Positions 27,972-37,250 of a DNA stretch of 64,000 nt are shown one piece after another. The DNA is from an uncultured Caulobacterales bacterium (GTDB lineage Bacteria > Pseudomonadota > Alphaproteobacteria > Caulobacterales > Maricaulaceae): positions 1 to 64,000 of the forward strand of contig CALFVT010000017.1 of assembly GCA_937928165.1 (NCBI GenBank), in the 5' to 3' direction. The notes under the pieces were generated by a model. It was not told the DNA's origin, searched no databases, and was given only the letters and a program-made list of their open reading frames with translations. The position numbers and the translations under genes are program-made. Every line of letters begins with the position of its first letter. Position 1 is the first letter of the stretch.

Positions 27972-28045
27972 TGGAGGCACCACCCGGAATCGAACCGGGG
28001 TACACGGATTTGCAATCCGCTGCGTCACCACTCCGCCATGGTGCC
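27972..28045 (-). tRNA. tRNA-Cys (anticodon GCA)
   Basis: The minus strand folds as tRNA: acceptor GGCACCA with TGGTGCC, anticodon loop with GCA (plus-strand TGC at 28011-28013), T loop TTCGA, discriminator U, and encoded CCA at 27972-27974. Its 3' end faces the accessory block at 16.3-27.7 kb, the usual geometry for an island integrated at a tRNA. I found no second copy of its 3' end. Confidence 0.95.
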
Positions 28046-28236
28046 GTCCGAAGCTCGCGATATATACAGGACTGAGGCAGGGTGCAATGTCTTTTTTTGC
28101 TTCAAACATATAAAGCGCATGAGCTTAAAAGCATGAATGATATACGAAATCGACCGTTGAAGAATGTTTGGCTGCACAGTATAGAACAGCTTAAGAAACG
28201 CTTTGGGCTTGAAAGCCTGCGAAAAAGGATGGTTCT

Positions 28237-28887
28237 ATGTTTGATTTTGCACGCTCCCGTCAACATATGGTCGATGGCCAAATACGCACAAATGATGTCA
28301 CCGACTTACGAATTATTCGCGCTTTTAAGGCGGTCCCGCGAGAAGCTTTTATTCCGGTCGCCAAACAGGCTTTGGCCTATAGTGATGTCCATATTGACGT
28401 CGACGGGCGTAGTGTTATGCGGCCGCGTGATTTTAGTAAAATGCTGCAAGGCCTTGATATTAAACCCACTGATGTTGCGCTGGATATTGGATGTGCGCGA
28501 GGTTATTCAACGGCGGTTCTTGCACAGCTCTGCGAAACCGTTGTAAGTCTTGAGGTCGATGATGAGCGGGTAGAGCGCGCCACGGAGCAGCTTATAGATG
28601 CAAATATTATGAATGCGGCCGTTGTTAAAGGTGATTTAAAAGCTGGCGCCCGTGAACACGGCCCATTTGATATTATTTTTGTTAACGGCGCCGTTCCGAA
28701 TGTCCCGCAAAGCTGGCTTGACCAATTAGCGGTTGGCGGACGCCTTGCTGTGGTTTTGCTAAATGGCCCTATTGGCCATGCTGTTATTTATACCCGCGGG
28801 AAAGAAGCCATAGGTAAAACAGTAATATGTGATGTAAATCTTCCCTTGATGGTCGGCTTCAAGCGTGAGGCGAGTTTTGAATTTTAA
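28237..28887 (+). CDS. Protein-L-isoaspartate O-methyltransferase-like protein
   Basis: 216 residues with PIMT-like N-terminus (HMVDGQIRTNDVTD, PREAFIP) and SAM-binding motif DVALDIGCARGYSTAVLAQL near residue 80. It is of the divergent type that precedes tolC in many alphaproteobacteria; catalytic repair of isoaspartate is not certain for this branch. AAGGA before the ATG supports the start. A second, more typical pcm lies at 49481. Confidence 0.85.
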   Translation: MFDFARSRQHMVDGQIRTNDVTDLRIIRAFKAVPREAFIPVAKQALAYSDVHIDVDGRSVMRPRDFSKMLQGLDIKPTDVALDIGCARGYSTAVLAQLCETVVSLEVDDERVERATEQLIDANIMNAAVVKGDLKAGAREHGPFDIIFVNGAVPNVPQSWLDQLAVGGRLAVVLLNGPIGHAVIYTRGKEAIGKTVICDVNLPLMVGFKREASFEF

Positions 28888-28949
28888 TCGTCTGCGTGGC
28901 TGATTTACACCTCAATATGCCGAAAAGAGCCGTTAACAAAGGTGGCCGC

Positions 28950-30344
28950 ATGTTAAACTGCTTTTATTTTAAAATGATAGGCGGATTTATCGGCCTTAAT
29001 TTATTGAGCATGCAAGCGGCTTATGGGGACAGCCTTACAGATGCCTTAGTCTCTGCTTATAATAAAAATCCAAGTTTGCAGGCCGAACGTAGCCGCGTAA
29101 GGGCGGTGGATGAAAATTATATTCAGGCTCGCTCTGCATCGCGGCCAACGATTGCTGTCGATGGCACATTTGCTGGATCGGCGGTACGTACACCGCAGAT
29201 CAGTTTTTTTGCCCCTGCGGATGATTTACAAACCCAAACAGGCACGCCGGCTCAGGCGCAGCTTCAAATTATACAGCCCATATATCAAGGAGGGCGATTT
29301 AAAGCACAAAGAGGCCAAGCGCTAAGTGGAATTATGGCGGCACGTGAGGCCTTAATTGACCGGGAACAGACCATATTTCTTGATGTGGCGACCGCCTATG
29401 TCGATATTTTACGCGATGAGGCGATTACGCAAATTCGCCGTAATAATGTGCGGGTCTTAGCATGGCAAAAAGAGGCAGCGCAGATTCGCTATGATGTTGG
29501 GGATGGGACTTTAACGGATATCACTCAAGCAGAGAGCCGTCTTGCGGGAGCGGATATTGGTCTGGCCAACGCCGATGCGCAGTTAGAGGTCAGCCGAGCC
29601 GTTTTTCGCCGGGTGGTGGGCCGTGATCCGGTTGATCTTGAAGGGGTGCCGAAAATTGTCATCCCAAGCACAGTGAATGAAGCCTACGCGATTGCTGTTG
29701 AAAACAACCCGCAGCTGAATGCTGCGCGCCATAACCGCGATGCATCTGAATATGATATAGATATTGCGAAATCTGCCACAAAGCCGAGCTTGTCCTTAAA
29801 TGCAACGGCAGCGTCCCAGCGCGATCAAATCTTAGGTTTTCAGCAAGCGGACGCGCTGAGTCTGACGGCGCAAGTCAGTATCCCTATTTTTTCGGCTGGA
29901 TTTAATCAATCCCGTATTCGGCAGGCGGCCCATACGAAATCTCGGCTTGATTTTGAAATTCGCGATGCTGAGCTACAACTTCGCCAGAATGCGGAGCAAA
30001 TATGGGCCCAAATAGAGGCTGCGCAGCGTATATTAATTTCAAGCGAAGTTCAGCGTAAATCTGCTGAATTTGCTTTTGAAGGGGTTGAACTCGAACAACA
30101 AGTTGGAACCCGCACGGCACTGGATGTGTTGGATGCAGAACAAGAAGTCCTTAACGCCAGAATTAACCAATTAAACGCGCAGCGTGATTTGGATGTGTCT
30201 ATTTTTCAGCTCCTAAGCCTTATGGGAACATTTCATTCTAAGGCTCTGCAGCTACCGGTTAATTATTATGACCCAGCAGAAAACTTTGAGACAGTGAAAA
30301 CGGATATCTTATACCGCATAAAAGAGAGAATTATCCCTGAATAA
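28950..30344 (+). CDS. tolC: TolC family outer membrane efflux protein
   Basis: 464 residues with signal peptide (MIGGFIGLNLLSMQAAYG) and two repeated OEP halves. Tolc-type phrases include ALVSAYNKNPSLQAERSRVR, YDVGDGTLTDITQAESRLA and VGTRTALDVLDAEQEVLNA. It forms the trimeric outer-membrane/periplasmic channel for type I secretion and RND efflux. AGGTGG before the ATG at 28950 decides the start over the GTG at 28896. It may be cotranscribed with the PIMT-like gene. Confidence 0.93.
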   Translation: MLNCFYFKMIGGFIGLNLLSMQAAYGDSLTDALVSAYNKNPSLQAERSRVRAVDENYIQARSASRPTIAVDGTFAGSAVRTPQISFFAPADDLQTQTGTPAQAQLQIIQPIYQGGRFKAQRGQALSGIMAAREALIDREQTIFLDVATAYVDILRDEAITQIRRNNVRVLAWQKEAAQIRYDVGDGTLTDITQAESRLAGADIGLANADAQLEVSRAVFRRVVGRDPVDLEGVPKIVIPSTVNEAYAIAVENNPQLNAARHNRDASEYDIDIAKSATKPSLSLNATAASQRDQILGFQQADALSLTAQVSIPIFSAGFNQSRIRQAAHTKSRLDFEIRDAELQLRQNAEQIWAQIEAAQRILISSEVQRKSAEFAFEGVELEQQVGTRTALDVLDAEQEVLNARINQLNAQRDLDVSIFQLLSLMGTFHSKALQLPVNYYDPAENFETVKTDILYRIKERIIPE

Positions 30345-30562
30345 TATGCCTGTAGTTTTCATGGATGGATTTACGCGATAGTATACAGACTTGGCCTAGA
30401 GTCCGATGTTAAAGTGACTGTCTGGAATCAAAATTTATGGTAAACAATAGCTGATTCGCATGTATTTTTGACCCATATTATCCTAGACAAGCAATCCACC
30501 ATGGCTTAGCTATATAATGTATGGGTTGAGTCCAGCGATATAAATTACGCTTGAGGGGATAT

Positions 30563-33094
30563 ATGACAGACGGAGTGTCTGATAATAATAAATCGGCCGT
30601 TGATCCATCGGAACCGTCCATGGAAGATATTCTCGCGTCTATTCGCCAGCTTATAACAGATGATAATAATACAAAGCTTGCCGACAATGAGACGCTGCAG
30701 AAAGATGTTTCTTCGTCCTTAGATGACGTTGTTGATATCGATGGAGCGGCGGACTCGCTGCTTGAATTGACAACTCCGATTGATAATGAAGGGCATATTC
30801 TAAACGAATTGGTGGACGCAGATGTTGCTGCGCCCGCATTGGCTGTGCCTGAAATTGATATCAGTCCCGTTGAGGCCGATCTAAACCCTGCGTCTAAAGA
30901 TGATGTTGAATTGCCTGTTCAATTCTTAGTCGATGATATCATGGGAGAAGATAATAGCCTCCTTGTTGCGGACGAGGATATTCGTGAAAATTTACAACAA
31001 GCTCAGAACGCTGAAGATAACCTGTCCGTAGAAGGTCTTATGGAAGACTTTGCGGTGGATAATGATTTAACTGCGGAAGCAAATATTTTAGAGGGCATTC
31101 ACCAAGCTTCAAGCTTTGAAAACGTAAATAATGATTTCGGCGAGGCTGCAAAAAATGTTACTGCGCCGCTTGCAACTATTAATACTCCCCGTGATGACGT
31201 CCTCGAGACCTTAGCTGATAATAATGAACTTGCCGAGGATGATATTGGGGCTTCTATTGATGACATCTTAAGTGATTTGTCTAATAATATTGATATTAGC
31301 GAGAATAAATCATCTGAAGTCTCACCACAAGATAACATCGCCGAAACAGCTTATGATAACGCAGCTGTAACAGATGATGAAGCGGATGATATGAGCGCTA
31401 TTTTTGATGAAGGGGAGGAGTTAGGCCAAGATTTTGATGATCTCATGGCAAGCTTCCTCGCTGATGATGAACAAGAATCTATGGATAGCCCTGCGCCAGA
31501 TGTGCAAGATAATGATGCCTCCTCTCTGGGTGATGACGCCTTGCCAACAGATCATTTTGACAGCCAGAATGAATATCAAGATGAGAATAAAGCCGGAGCG
31601 ATAGCTGCTCCCATCGCGGCTATAGCGGGTGTCGCCAGCATGGGAGCGGCGACTTCTGATGGTTTTGAGCTTGATAACCTTCTAGGTGATCTTTTAGGGG
31701 ATGATATTACGTCGCTGCCAGAAAATACAGATAACGCTCATGACAGTTTTGCCAAGCCGATGATGACATCTGACGCGCAGGATGATGTGAGCGGGGATAA
31801 AAATAATAAGAGCTTGGCTCATACCGAGGATATTGACGATGTTTTATCGGCGTTTGACAGTGATACTCTAGAGTCTGAGCACGTGGGCGATGCAGCGCAT
31901 GATGATATGGCGCTAGATGAAATAACCAAGGATGACCCTAAAGCGAATCCTGTTCCAGAAGCTCTAGCTGCGCATCATAGCGACCCAGATATTGAGCTTG
32001 TCAAATCTCTTATGGCAGAATTGACAGATAATTCTTCAAGTGAGGCGCAGGAAATTCAAGAGAAAGGTGATGTCGAAGAGGAAGGTGATGTCGAAGAGGA
32101 AGATGATGTCGAAACAGATGTTTTATCCGATCTTCTCGTGGAGACCCTTTCATCGGAAGAAGCTCTTCAAGCGGAGTTGCAATCTGATATTAATGCGCAA
32201 ATTGATACAATAAGTAATGAAGAGATTGAGACATCTTCCCTCAGTGATTTGGCCGATCAAATTGCTAAGAATGAGATAGGTCATGATGCGCCTGATGATG
32301 TCGAGTCCGGCGATGCAGCGGGCATTGGGGCCGGTCTTGCTGCGGGTACTGTGATGGCAAGTCTTATGGCGCAAGCTAATGCTGCAAAGCCGTCGGCTCT
32401 GGATGCTTTAATAGGTGATAATGGCGCAGTATTAGACGCCGAGATGGAAACGCCAATTCAACAAGAAATAATGTCAGATAAAACGGCGAGTGAAGTTTTA
32501 TCGGAGCTTTCAAGTGATGATGCAGATACGAACCGAGAGAATAGTGATGAGTCTAATTTTGCTCTCACCGCTACTGCGGTGCCAATAGATGCGCCGATCA
32601 ATTCCGATGTCGATGAAACGAGCGCCAGCATTAAGGATGAAGGCCGTGTAAAGTCAGATGATGTCGATGATATTGAGCAGGCTCCGACATCTATAGAGAT
32701 GGAGACGCCCCAAGAGATCGTTCTTGAAAACTCTGACTATGACTTAATTGCTGATTTATTAGCGCCTGAACATGATGCGGCCCTTGACCCTGCGCCCGAA
32801 ACATTAGACATAATTATAGATAATTCCGAATTGGAGACTGAGGATATGGCTGTTAAACCCGCCCGCGAAACCATTCTTGACGAAGTGACTGAGACGGCTG
32901 CGGCCTCTGCCTTTGCCTCGCTTAATCAAGTTGTGGAAGAAAAAACCATTACGGCCGAACGAGGCGACCGTATTGGTGATCTTGTAACAGAGGCCTTGCA
33001 GCCTATGCTAAAAGAATGGCTTGATGCCAATCTGAAAGGCATTGTTGAACGCGCTGTGCAAAAAGAAGTCAAACGGATTTCTTCGGGGAAATAA
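30563..33094 (+). CDS. popZ: Giant PopZ-family polar organising protein (DUF2497)
   Basis: 843 residues, several times the ~177 residues of Caulobacter PopZ. Both family ends are intact: N-terminal helix PSMEDILASIRQLITDD (about 19-35) and a C-terminal helical block (about 780-843) with LVTEALQPMLKEWLDANLKG and ERAVQKEVKRIS. Between them are about 740 residues of acidic, low-complexity, probably disordered sequence. It is broken by two Ala/Gly-rich patches near residues 344-364 and 586-608. PopZ forms polar condensates that anchor chromosome and signalling proteins. GAGGGG before the ATG at 30563 sets the start. It precedes valS, the usual neighbour. Confidence 0.88.
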   Translation: MTDGVSDNNKSAVDPSEPSMEDILASIRQLITDDNNTKLADNETLQKDVSSSLDDVVDIDGAADSLLELTTPIDNEGHILNELVDADVAAPALAVPEIDISPVEADLNPASKDDVELPVQFLVDDIMGEDNSLLVADEDIRENLQQAQNAEDNLSVEGLMEDFAVDNDLTAEANILEGIHQASSFENVNNDFGEAAKNVTAPLATINTPRDDVLETLADNNELAEDDIGASIDDILSDLSNNIDISENKSSEVSPQDNIAETAYDNAAVTDDEADDMSAIFDEGEELGQDFDDLMASFLADDEQESMDSPAPDVQDNDASSLGDDALPTDHFDSQNEYQDENKAGAIAAPIAAIAGVASMGAATSDGFELDNLLGDLLGDDITSLPENTDNAHDSFAKPMMTSDAQDDVSGDKNNKSLAHTEDIDDVLSAFDSDTLESEHVGDAAHDDMALDEITKDDPKANPVPEALAAHHSDPDIELVKSLMAELTDNSSSEAQEIQEKGDVEEEGDVEEEDDVETDVLSDLLVETLSSEEALQAELQSDINAQIDTISNEEIETSSLSDLADQIAKNEIGHDAPDDVESGDAAGIGAGLAAGTVMASLMAQANAAKPSALDALIGDNGAVLDAEMETPIQQEIMSDKTASEVLSELSSDDADTNRENSDESNFALTATAVPIDAPINSDVDETSASIKDEGRVKSDDVDDIEQAPTSIEMETPQEIVLENSDYDLIADLLAPEHDAALDPAPETLDIIIDNSELETEDMAVKPARETILDEVTETAAASAFASLNQVVEEKTITAERGDRIGDLVTEALQPMLKEWLDANLKGIVERAVQKEVKRISSGK
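32066..32116 (+). repeat. 18-base tandem repeat within popZ
   Basis: GGTGATGTCGAAGAGGAA occurs at 32066-32083 and 32084-32101 and is followed by a partial third copy, encoding GDVEEE repeats. It shows how the acidic linker may grow by slippage. Confidence 0.85.
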
Positions 33095-33115
33095 GCCCTT
33101 TGGTTATAGTGATTA

Positions 33116-33141
33116 AACCCCCGCAATGTCGGGGGTTTTTT
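33116..33141 (+). terminator. Rho-independent terminator after popZ
   Basis: AACCCCCG (33116-33123) pairs with CGGGGGTT (33130-33137) around a six-base loop, and the T-run continues to 33141. It separates popZ from valS. Confidence 0.92.
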
Positions 33142-33236
33142 GCATTTTATAAAGCAAGAAATCAACTATAAGATAAAACCTAGATTGAACTCCAAACCGT
33201 TTATTGACGATTTGGCGCTGAGAATAAGAGTCTTAC

Positions 33237-36200
33237 ATGCTGGATAATAAATTTAACCCGTCTGACGCGGAGCCCCGCCTTTATAAAATGTGGGAAGACT
33301 CTGGCGCGTTTCAGCCTAAAATGGATACAAGCCTCGAAGCCTATTCCATTGTGATTCCGCCGCCTAATGTGACGGGTAATCTGCATATGGGCCATGCGGT
33401 GAATAACACCATTCAAGATATTCTCATCCGGTTCGAGCGTATGCGCGGTAAAGATGTGCTCTGGCAGCCGGGCACAGATCATGCGGGGATTGCTACGCAA
33501 ATGGTGGTGGAGCGCAAACTCGCCGCCGAAGGCAAAGCCCGCAAAGACATGAGCCGCGAAGACTTTCTATCTCATGTGTGGGATTGGAAAAAAGAAAGCG
33601 GCGGGAATATCACCCAGCAACTTCGCCGCCTTGGGGCGTCTTGTGACTGGTCACGGGAAAAGTTTACCCTTGGTGATCCTGATGACCCGAATGATAAAAT
33701 GGCCGAAGCCGTCACTAAGGCTTTTGTTGACCTTTATAATGACGGCCTGATTTACCGTGATAAGCGGCTTGTGAATTGGGACCCGCATTTCCAAACGGCG
33801 ATATCTGATCTTGAAGTTGAAACTAAAACGGTCGATGGTCATTATTGGCATATACGCTATCCGCTCGCGGATGGGGTGAGCTATCAGCACCCAGTGATGG
33901 ACGAGGATGGAAACGTCACAGGCCACGAGACGCGGGATTATGTTGTAGTCGCAACTTCGCGCCCTGAAACCATGCTTGGCGATACGGCGGTGGCGGTTCA
34001 TCCAGATGATGAACGCTATCAAGATTTAGTGGGTAAAGAGATTGACTTGCCGATTGTGGGGCGGCGTATTCCGATTATTGCCGATGAGTATCCTGACCCG
34101 GAAAAAGGCTCTGGCGCGGTGAAAATTACGCCCGCCCATGATTTCAACGATTATGACGTCGGAAAGCGAGCCGGGCATACTCCGATCTCTATTTTAAATG
34201 AAAAAGCGGAAATCCTACCGCTAGAGTTTATCCCGCAAGACCTGCATGGATTAACCGCGAAACAAGCACGCATTAATGTTGTCGCCTATTTTGAACGCGC
34301 AGGATTGTTAGATCACCGAGAAGATGTAAAAATAGAGCAGCCCATTGGCGATCGCTCCGGTGTTGTTATTGAGCCTATGCTAACGGATCAATGGTTCGTG
34401 AAAGCCGATGTTTTGGCCGCAGCGGCCATTGCCGCCATGGACCGGGGGCATGAAATGAATTACGTGCACTCCAGCGAAAGCCAGAATCTCTCTCAACTGC
34501 AAGAGACCCTGTCTTCCGACGGGATAGGCGGAAAAGACAAAGGATCAACAAGATTCATCCCGCCCAATTGGAAGAAGACCTATGATAATTGGATGAAAGA
34601 TATCCAGCCATGGTGTATTTCAAGACAACTCATTTGGGGTCATCGGATTCCAGCTTGGTATGGGCCAGTGTTTACCGAAGACGGAAGTGTTCGTATCCGT
34701 AATGGTAAGCCTATAGGGGATAAGTACTCGAAATTATTAAAAGTATTTGTAGCAAAAGATGAAAAAGAAGCTCTTAAACAGGCTAAAGAGTATTATTCTG
34801 ATGAAGTCTTAGGGCCAATCAAGGTGTGTAAGGATTACACAGAAGCTATGGAATTATTGGCACCTGATGAATTCTCAAATAAACCTGAAGAGCAATGGGA
34901 ATATGGAATGCCAATTTGGCGCGACCCCGACGTCCTCGACACATGGTTTTCCTCGGGTCTCTGGCCGTTCTCCACGCTCGGGTGGCCGGATGAAACGGAT
35001 GAACTCGCGCGCTTTTATCCCGGCTCTGTGCTTGTCACCGCTTTTGATATTATCTTTTTCTGGGTGGCGCGAATGATGATGCAGGGGCTTTATTTTATGG
35101 ATGAGGTGCCGTTTAAGGATGTTTACATCCACGCCCTTGTCCTTGATGAAGCGGGGAAGAAGATGAGTAAATCCATCGGTAATACCATTGACCCGCTGGA
35201 CTTGATTGACGGAATTGACATTGACGGCCTTGTTGCGAAACGCACGCGGGGCCTGAAAGACCCGCGCAAAGCCCCGCAAGTTGAAAAGGCGACCCGCAAG
35301 GCCTATCCGAGTGGGTTTGAAGCTTACGGCGCGGATGCGCTGCGCTTTACGCTGGCGAGCATGGCGGGCATGGGCCGCGATATTAAACTCTCCGTGGAGC
35401 GTATTGCGGGCTATCGTAATTTCGGCACAAAGCTTTGGTCAGCGGCTAATTTTGGCCAAATGAATGATTGTAAACCGCAGGCGGATTTTGACCCCGCCAC
35501 CGCGGCGCTCACCTTGAATAAATGGATTATATCAGAAACCGTGAAAACCACCGCCGAGGTGACTCGCTGCATAGAGGCTTACCGCTTTAACGATGCGGCG
35601 GATGCGGCCTATAAATTTACATGGGACACATTCTGCGCGTGGTACCTTGAAATGTCCAAGCCGCTTTTATCGGGCGAAGATGGGGCAGATAAAAATGAAA
35701 CCCGCGCGAGCTTTGCTTGGGTGCTCGACCAAATACTAAAGCTGCTCCATCCCTTTATGCCCTTTATTACCGAAGAGCTTTGGGGGCAGATCGCTGATGA
35801 ACGCAGTTCTATGTTGATTATATCCGATTGGCCGCAGCTCGCGGAGAGCTTGATTGATGACGCCGCCGCATCGGATATTGTCTGGGTGCAAACACTGATT
35901 ACAAATTTGCGCTCTGTGCGGGCGGATATGAATATCCCGCCGTCAAAAAAGGCCAAGCTGTTAATGCTATCCGATACGCTCGACCCAAGGCTTGCGGCCT
36001 ATGCGGATGTGCTTGGCCCGATGGCGCGGGTTGACGGCGTTGAGATTGCGGCCACTGCCCCCAAAGGCGCGCTGCAAACCGTTGTTGACGGGGTCACCTA
36101 TGCGGTGCCGCTTGACGGGCTCATTGACCTTGATGCGGAACGGGCACGGCTGAGCAAAGAGATTGAAAAACTCGACGGCGAGATTGAAAAGATCGATAAG

Positions 36201-36326
36201 AAATTATCCAACCCCAATTTCACCGACAAAGCCCCCCCCGCCGTGGTACAAGTCCAGCATGACCGAAAGGCCGCCTTTGCCGATGAGCGAGCAAAGCTCG
36301 TGGAGGCGATGGAGGGGTTAAGTTAG
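33237..36326 (+). CDS. valS: Valine--tRNA ligase
   Basis: 1029 residues, class I synthetase: HIGH-type PPNVTGNLHMGHA near residue 50, editing domain after ~200, KMSKSIGNT near 640, anticodon domain, and a C-terminal coiled coil (ARLSKEIEKLDGEIEKIDKK). It is about 80 residues longer than E. coli ValRS (951). The excess maps to codons about 407-561, around the conserved WCISRQLIWGHRIPAWYG and before DPDVLDTWFSSG. This is exactly where the DNA becomes AT-rich. All catalytic motifs remain. Confidence 0.96.
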   Translation: MLDNKFNPSDAEPRLYKMWEDSGAFQPKMDTSLEAYSIVIPPPNVTGNLHMGHAVNNTIQDILIRFERMRGKDVLWQPGTDHAGIATQMVVERKLAAEGKARKDMSREDFLSHVWDWKKESGGNITQQLRRLGASCDWSREKFTLGDPDDPNDKMAEAVTKAFVDLYNDGLIYRDKRLVNWDPHFQTAISDLEVETKTVDGHYWHIRYPLADGVSYQHPVMDEDGNVTGHETRDYVVVATSRPETMLGDTAVAVHPDDERYQDLVGKEIDLPIVGRRIPIIADEYPDPEKGSGAVKITPAHDFNDYDVGKRAGHTPISILNEKAEILPLEFIPQDLHGLTAKQARINVVAYFERAGLLDHREDVKIEQPIGDRSGVVIEPMLTDQWFVKADVLAAAAIAAMDRGHEMNYVHSSESQNLSQLQETLSSDGIGGKDKGSTRFIPPNWKKTYDNWMKDIQPWCISRQLIWGHRIPAWYGPVFTEDGSVRIRNGKPIGDKYSKLLKVFVAKDEKEALKQAKEYYSDEVLGPIKVCKDYTEAMELLAPDEFSNKPEEQWEYGMPIWRDPDVLDTWFSSGLWPFSTLGWPDETDELARFYPGSVLVTAFDIIFFWVARMMMQGLYFMDEVPFKDVYIHALVLDEAGKKMSKSIGNTIDPLDLIDGIDIDGLVAKRTRGLKDPRKAPQVEKATRKAYPSGFEAYGADALRFTLASMAGMGRDIKLSVERIAGYRNFGTKLWSAANFGQMNDCKPQADFDPATAALTLNKWIISETVKTTAEVTRCIEAYRFNDAADAAYKFTWDTFCAWYLEMSKPLLSGEDGADKNETRASFAWVLDQILKLLHPFMPFITEELWGQIADERSSMLIISDWPQLAESLIDDAAASDIVWVQTLITNLRSVRADMNIPPSKKAKLLMLSDTLDPRLAAYADVLGPMARVDGVEIAATAPKGALQTVVDGVTYAVPLDGLIDLDAERARLSKEIEKLDGEIEKIDKKLSNPNFTDKAPPAVVQVQHDRKAAFADERAKLVEAMEGLS
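34455..34925 (+). other. AT-rich patch with in-frame extra segments inside valS
   Basis: Sampled lines give about 38% GC (34681) and 30% (34741), against 57% at 34381 and 60% at 34981. Compared with the usual ValRS path there are roughly three added stretches, about 25 residues after NYVHSS, about 22 after AWYGP, and about 40 before RDPDVLDTW. They are rich in Lys, Glu and Asn. Confidence 0.7.
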
Positions 36327-36332
36327 GTTTCA

Positions 36333-37163
36333 TTAAGGCGATTGCGGCGTGAGGTAATCTGTATAATATCCAGACACGCCAAAATTATTATAAACTTCTA
36401 CGTCTTTTTGTGAATTTACAGTATGGGTAAAGACTGGTAAATTATTAGGGCCTAACCAGTTACTTACAGGCTGAGTTATCCAGCCTTTAGGAATAGTTAG
36501 AGCAAATAAGTCATGACTATCGCAAAAGGCTTTTAGTTCTGAAGGCCCCATAGATGATCTGTAGGCTGTAAATATAATATCTTTGTACCCCAATGCAAAA
36601 ATGTCGTTATATTCAGACGCTGAATATATTTGAGGAATAATTTGAGCAATATTATCTCCCATCATAGACTTAATGAGGGCTAAGGCCTGTCTGTTATTCC
36701 CTTTTACGTCGGTAATAATTCTAACGTTAGGATTGTGTCCTAGCCAATCTACTAAATCTGTAAGACTTAGCGGTGTCAGTTCATATCGCATAGACCTTGA
36801 TTTAAACTCTATTGCTGATTTGGCGGCAGATTTAGATTGGATTAAATAGTTGACGGATAGACGTGGGAAACGGCTGAAGTACTTTAAGTGTGTTTTATCC
36901 CAGTCATGCATCAAAACCCAATCTCCGTTTTGCGTTTGTAAAAAGTCGACTTCTATATATTCAAACCCATTCGTGACTGCCAACTCTATGGCTTCTAATG
37001 AATTACTATAAGTTCCTGATTTAAGCCCGCCGCCAGCATGCGCAATGAGTATATTTTCAGTTGATCTTTGGAAATTAATTGTTTGTGTCTTTTGCGGTAT
37101 TGATATGTATATGAAACTAAAAAGACATATAGTTATGATCAAGATGATTAACCGGCGCGACAT
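36333..37163 (-). CDS. Glycerophosphodiester phosphodiesterase family protein
   Basis: 276 residues with an N-terminal membrane anchor (LIILIITICLFSFIYISI) and a GDPD barrel: IAHAGG, YSNSLEAIELAVTNGFEYIEVD, and LMHDWDKTHLKYF. It likely hydrolyses glycerophosphodiesters at the cell surface. Sampled DNA is about 33-38% GC, well below neighbours, and it pairs with the PAP2 gene upstream on the same strand. This suggests a transferred two-gene cassette. It converges on valS with a 6-base gap. Confidence 0.85.
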   Translation of the reverse strand: MSRRLIILIITICLFSFIYISIPQKTQTINFQRSTENILIAHAGGGLKSGTYSNSLEAIELAVTNGFEYIEVDFLQTQNGDWVLMHDWDKTHLKYFSRFPRLSVNYLIQSKSAAKSAIEFKSRSMRYELTPLSLTDLVDWLGHNPNVRIITDVKGNNRQALALIKSMMGDNIAQIIPQIYSASEYNDIFALGYKDIIFTAYRSSMGPSELKAFCDSHDLFALTIPKGWITQPVSNWLGPNNLPVFTHTVNSQKDVEVYNNFGVSGYYTDYLTPQSP

Positions 37164-37250
37164 TTAACTACCCTCAGTTTCAGCAAGATAATTCAAGAAA
37201 TTGAATATGTTTGTCTGTTTTAATTAATAACGTTCTCTGATTTATTATGC

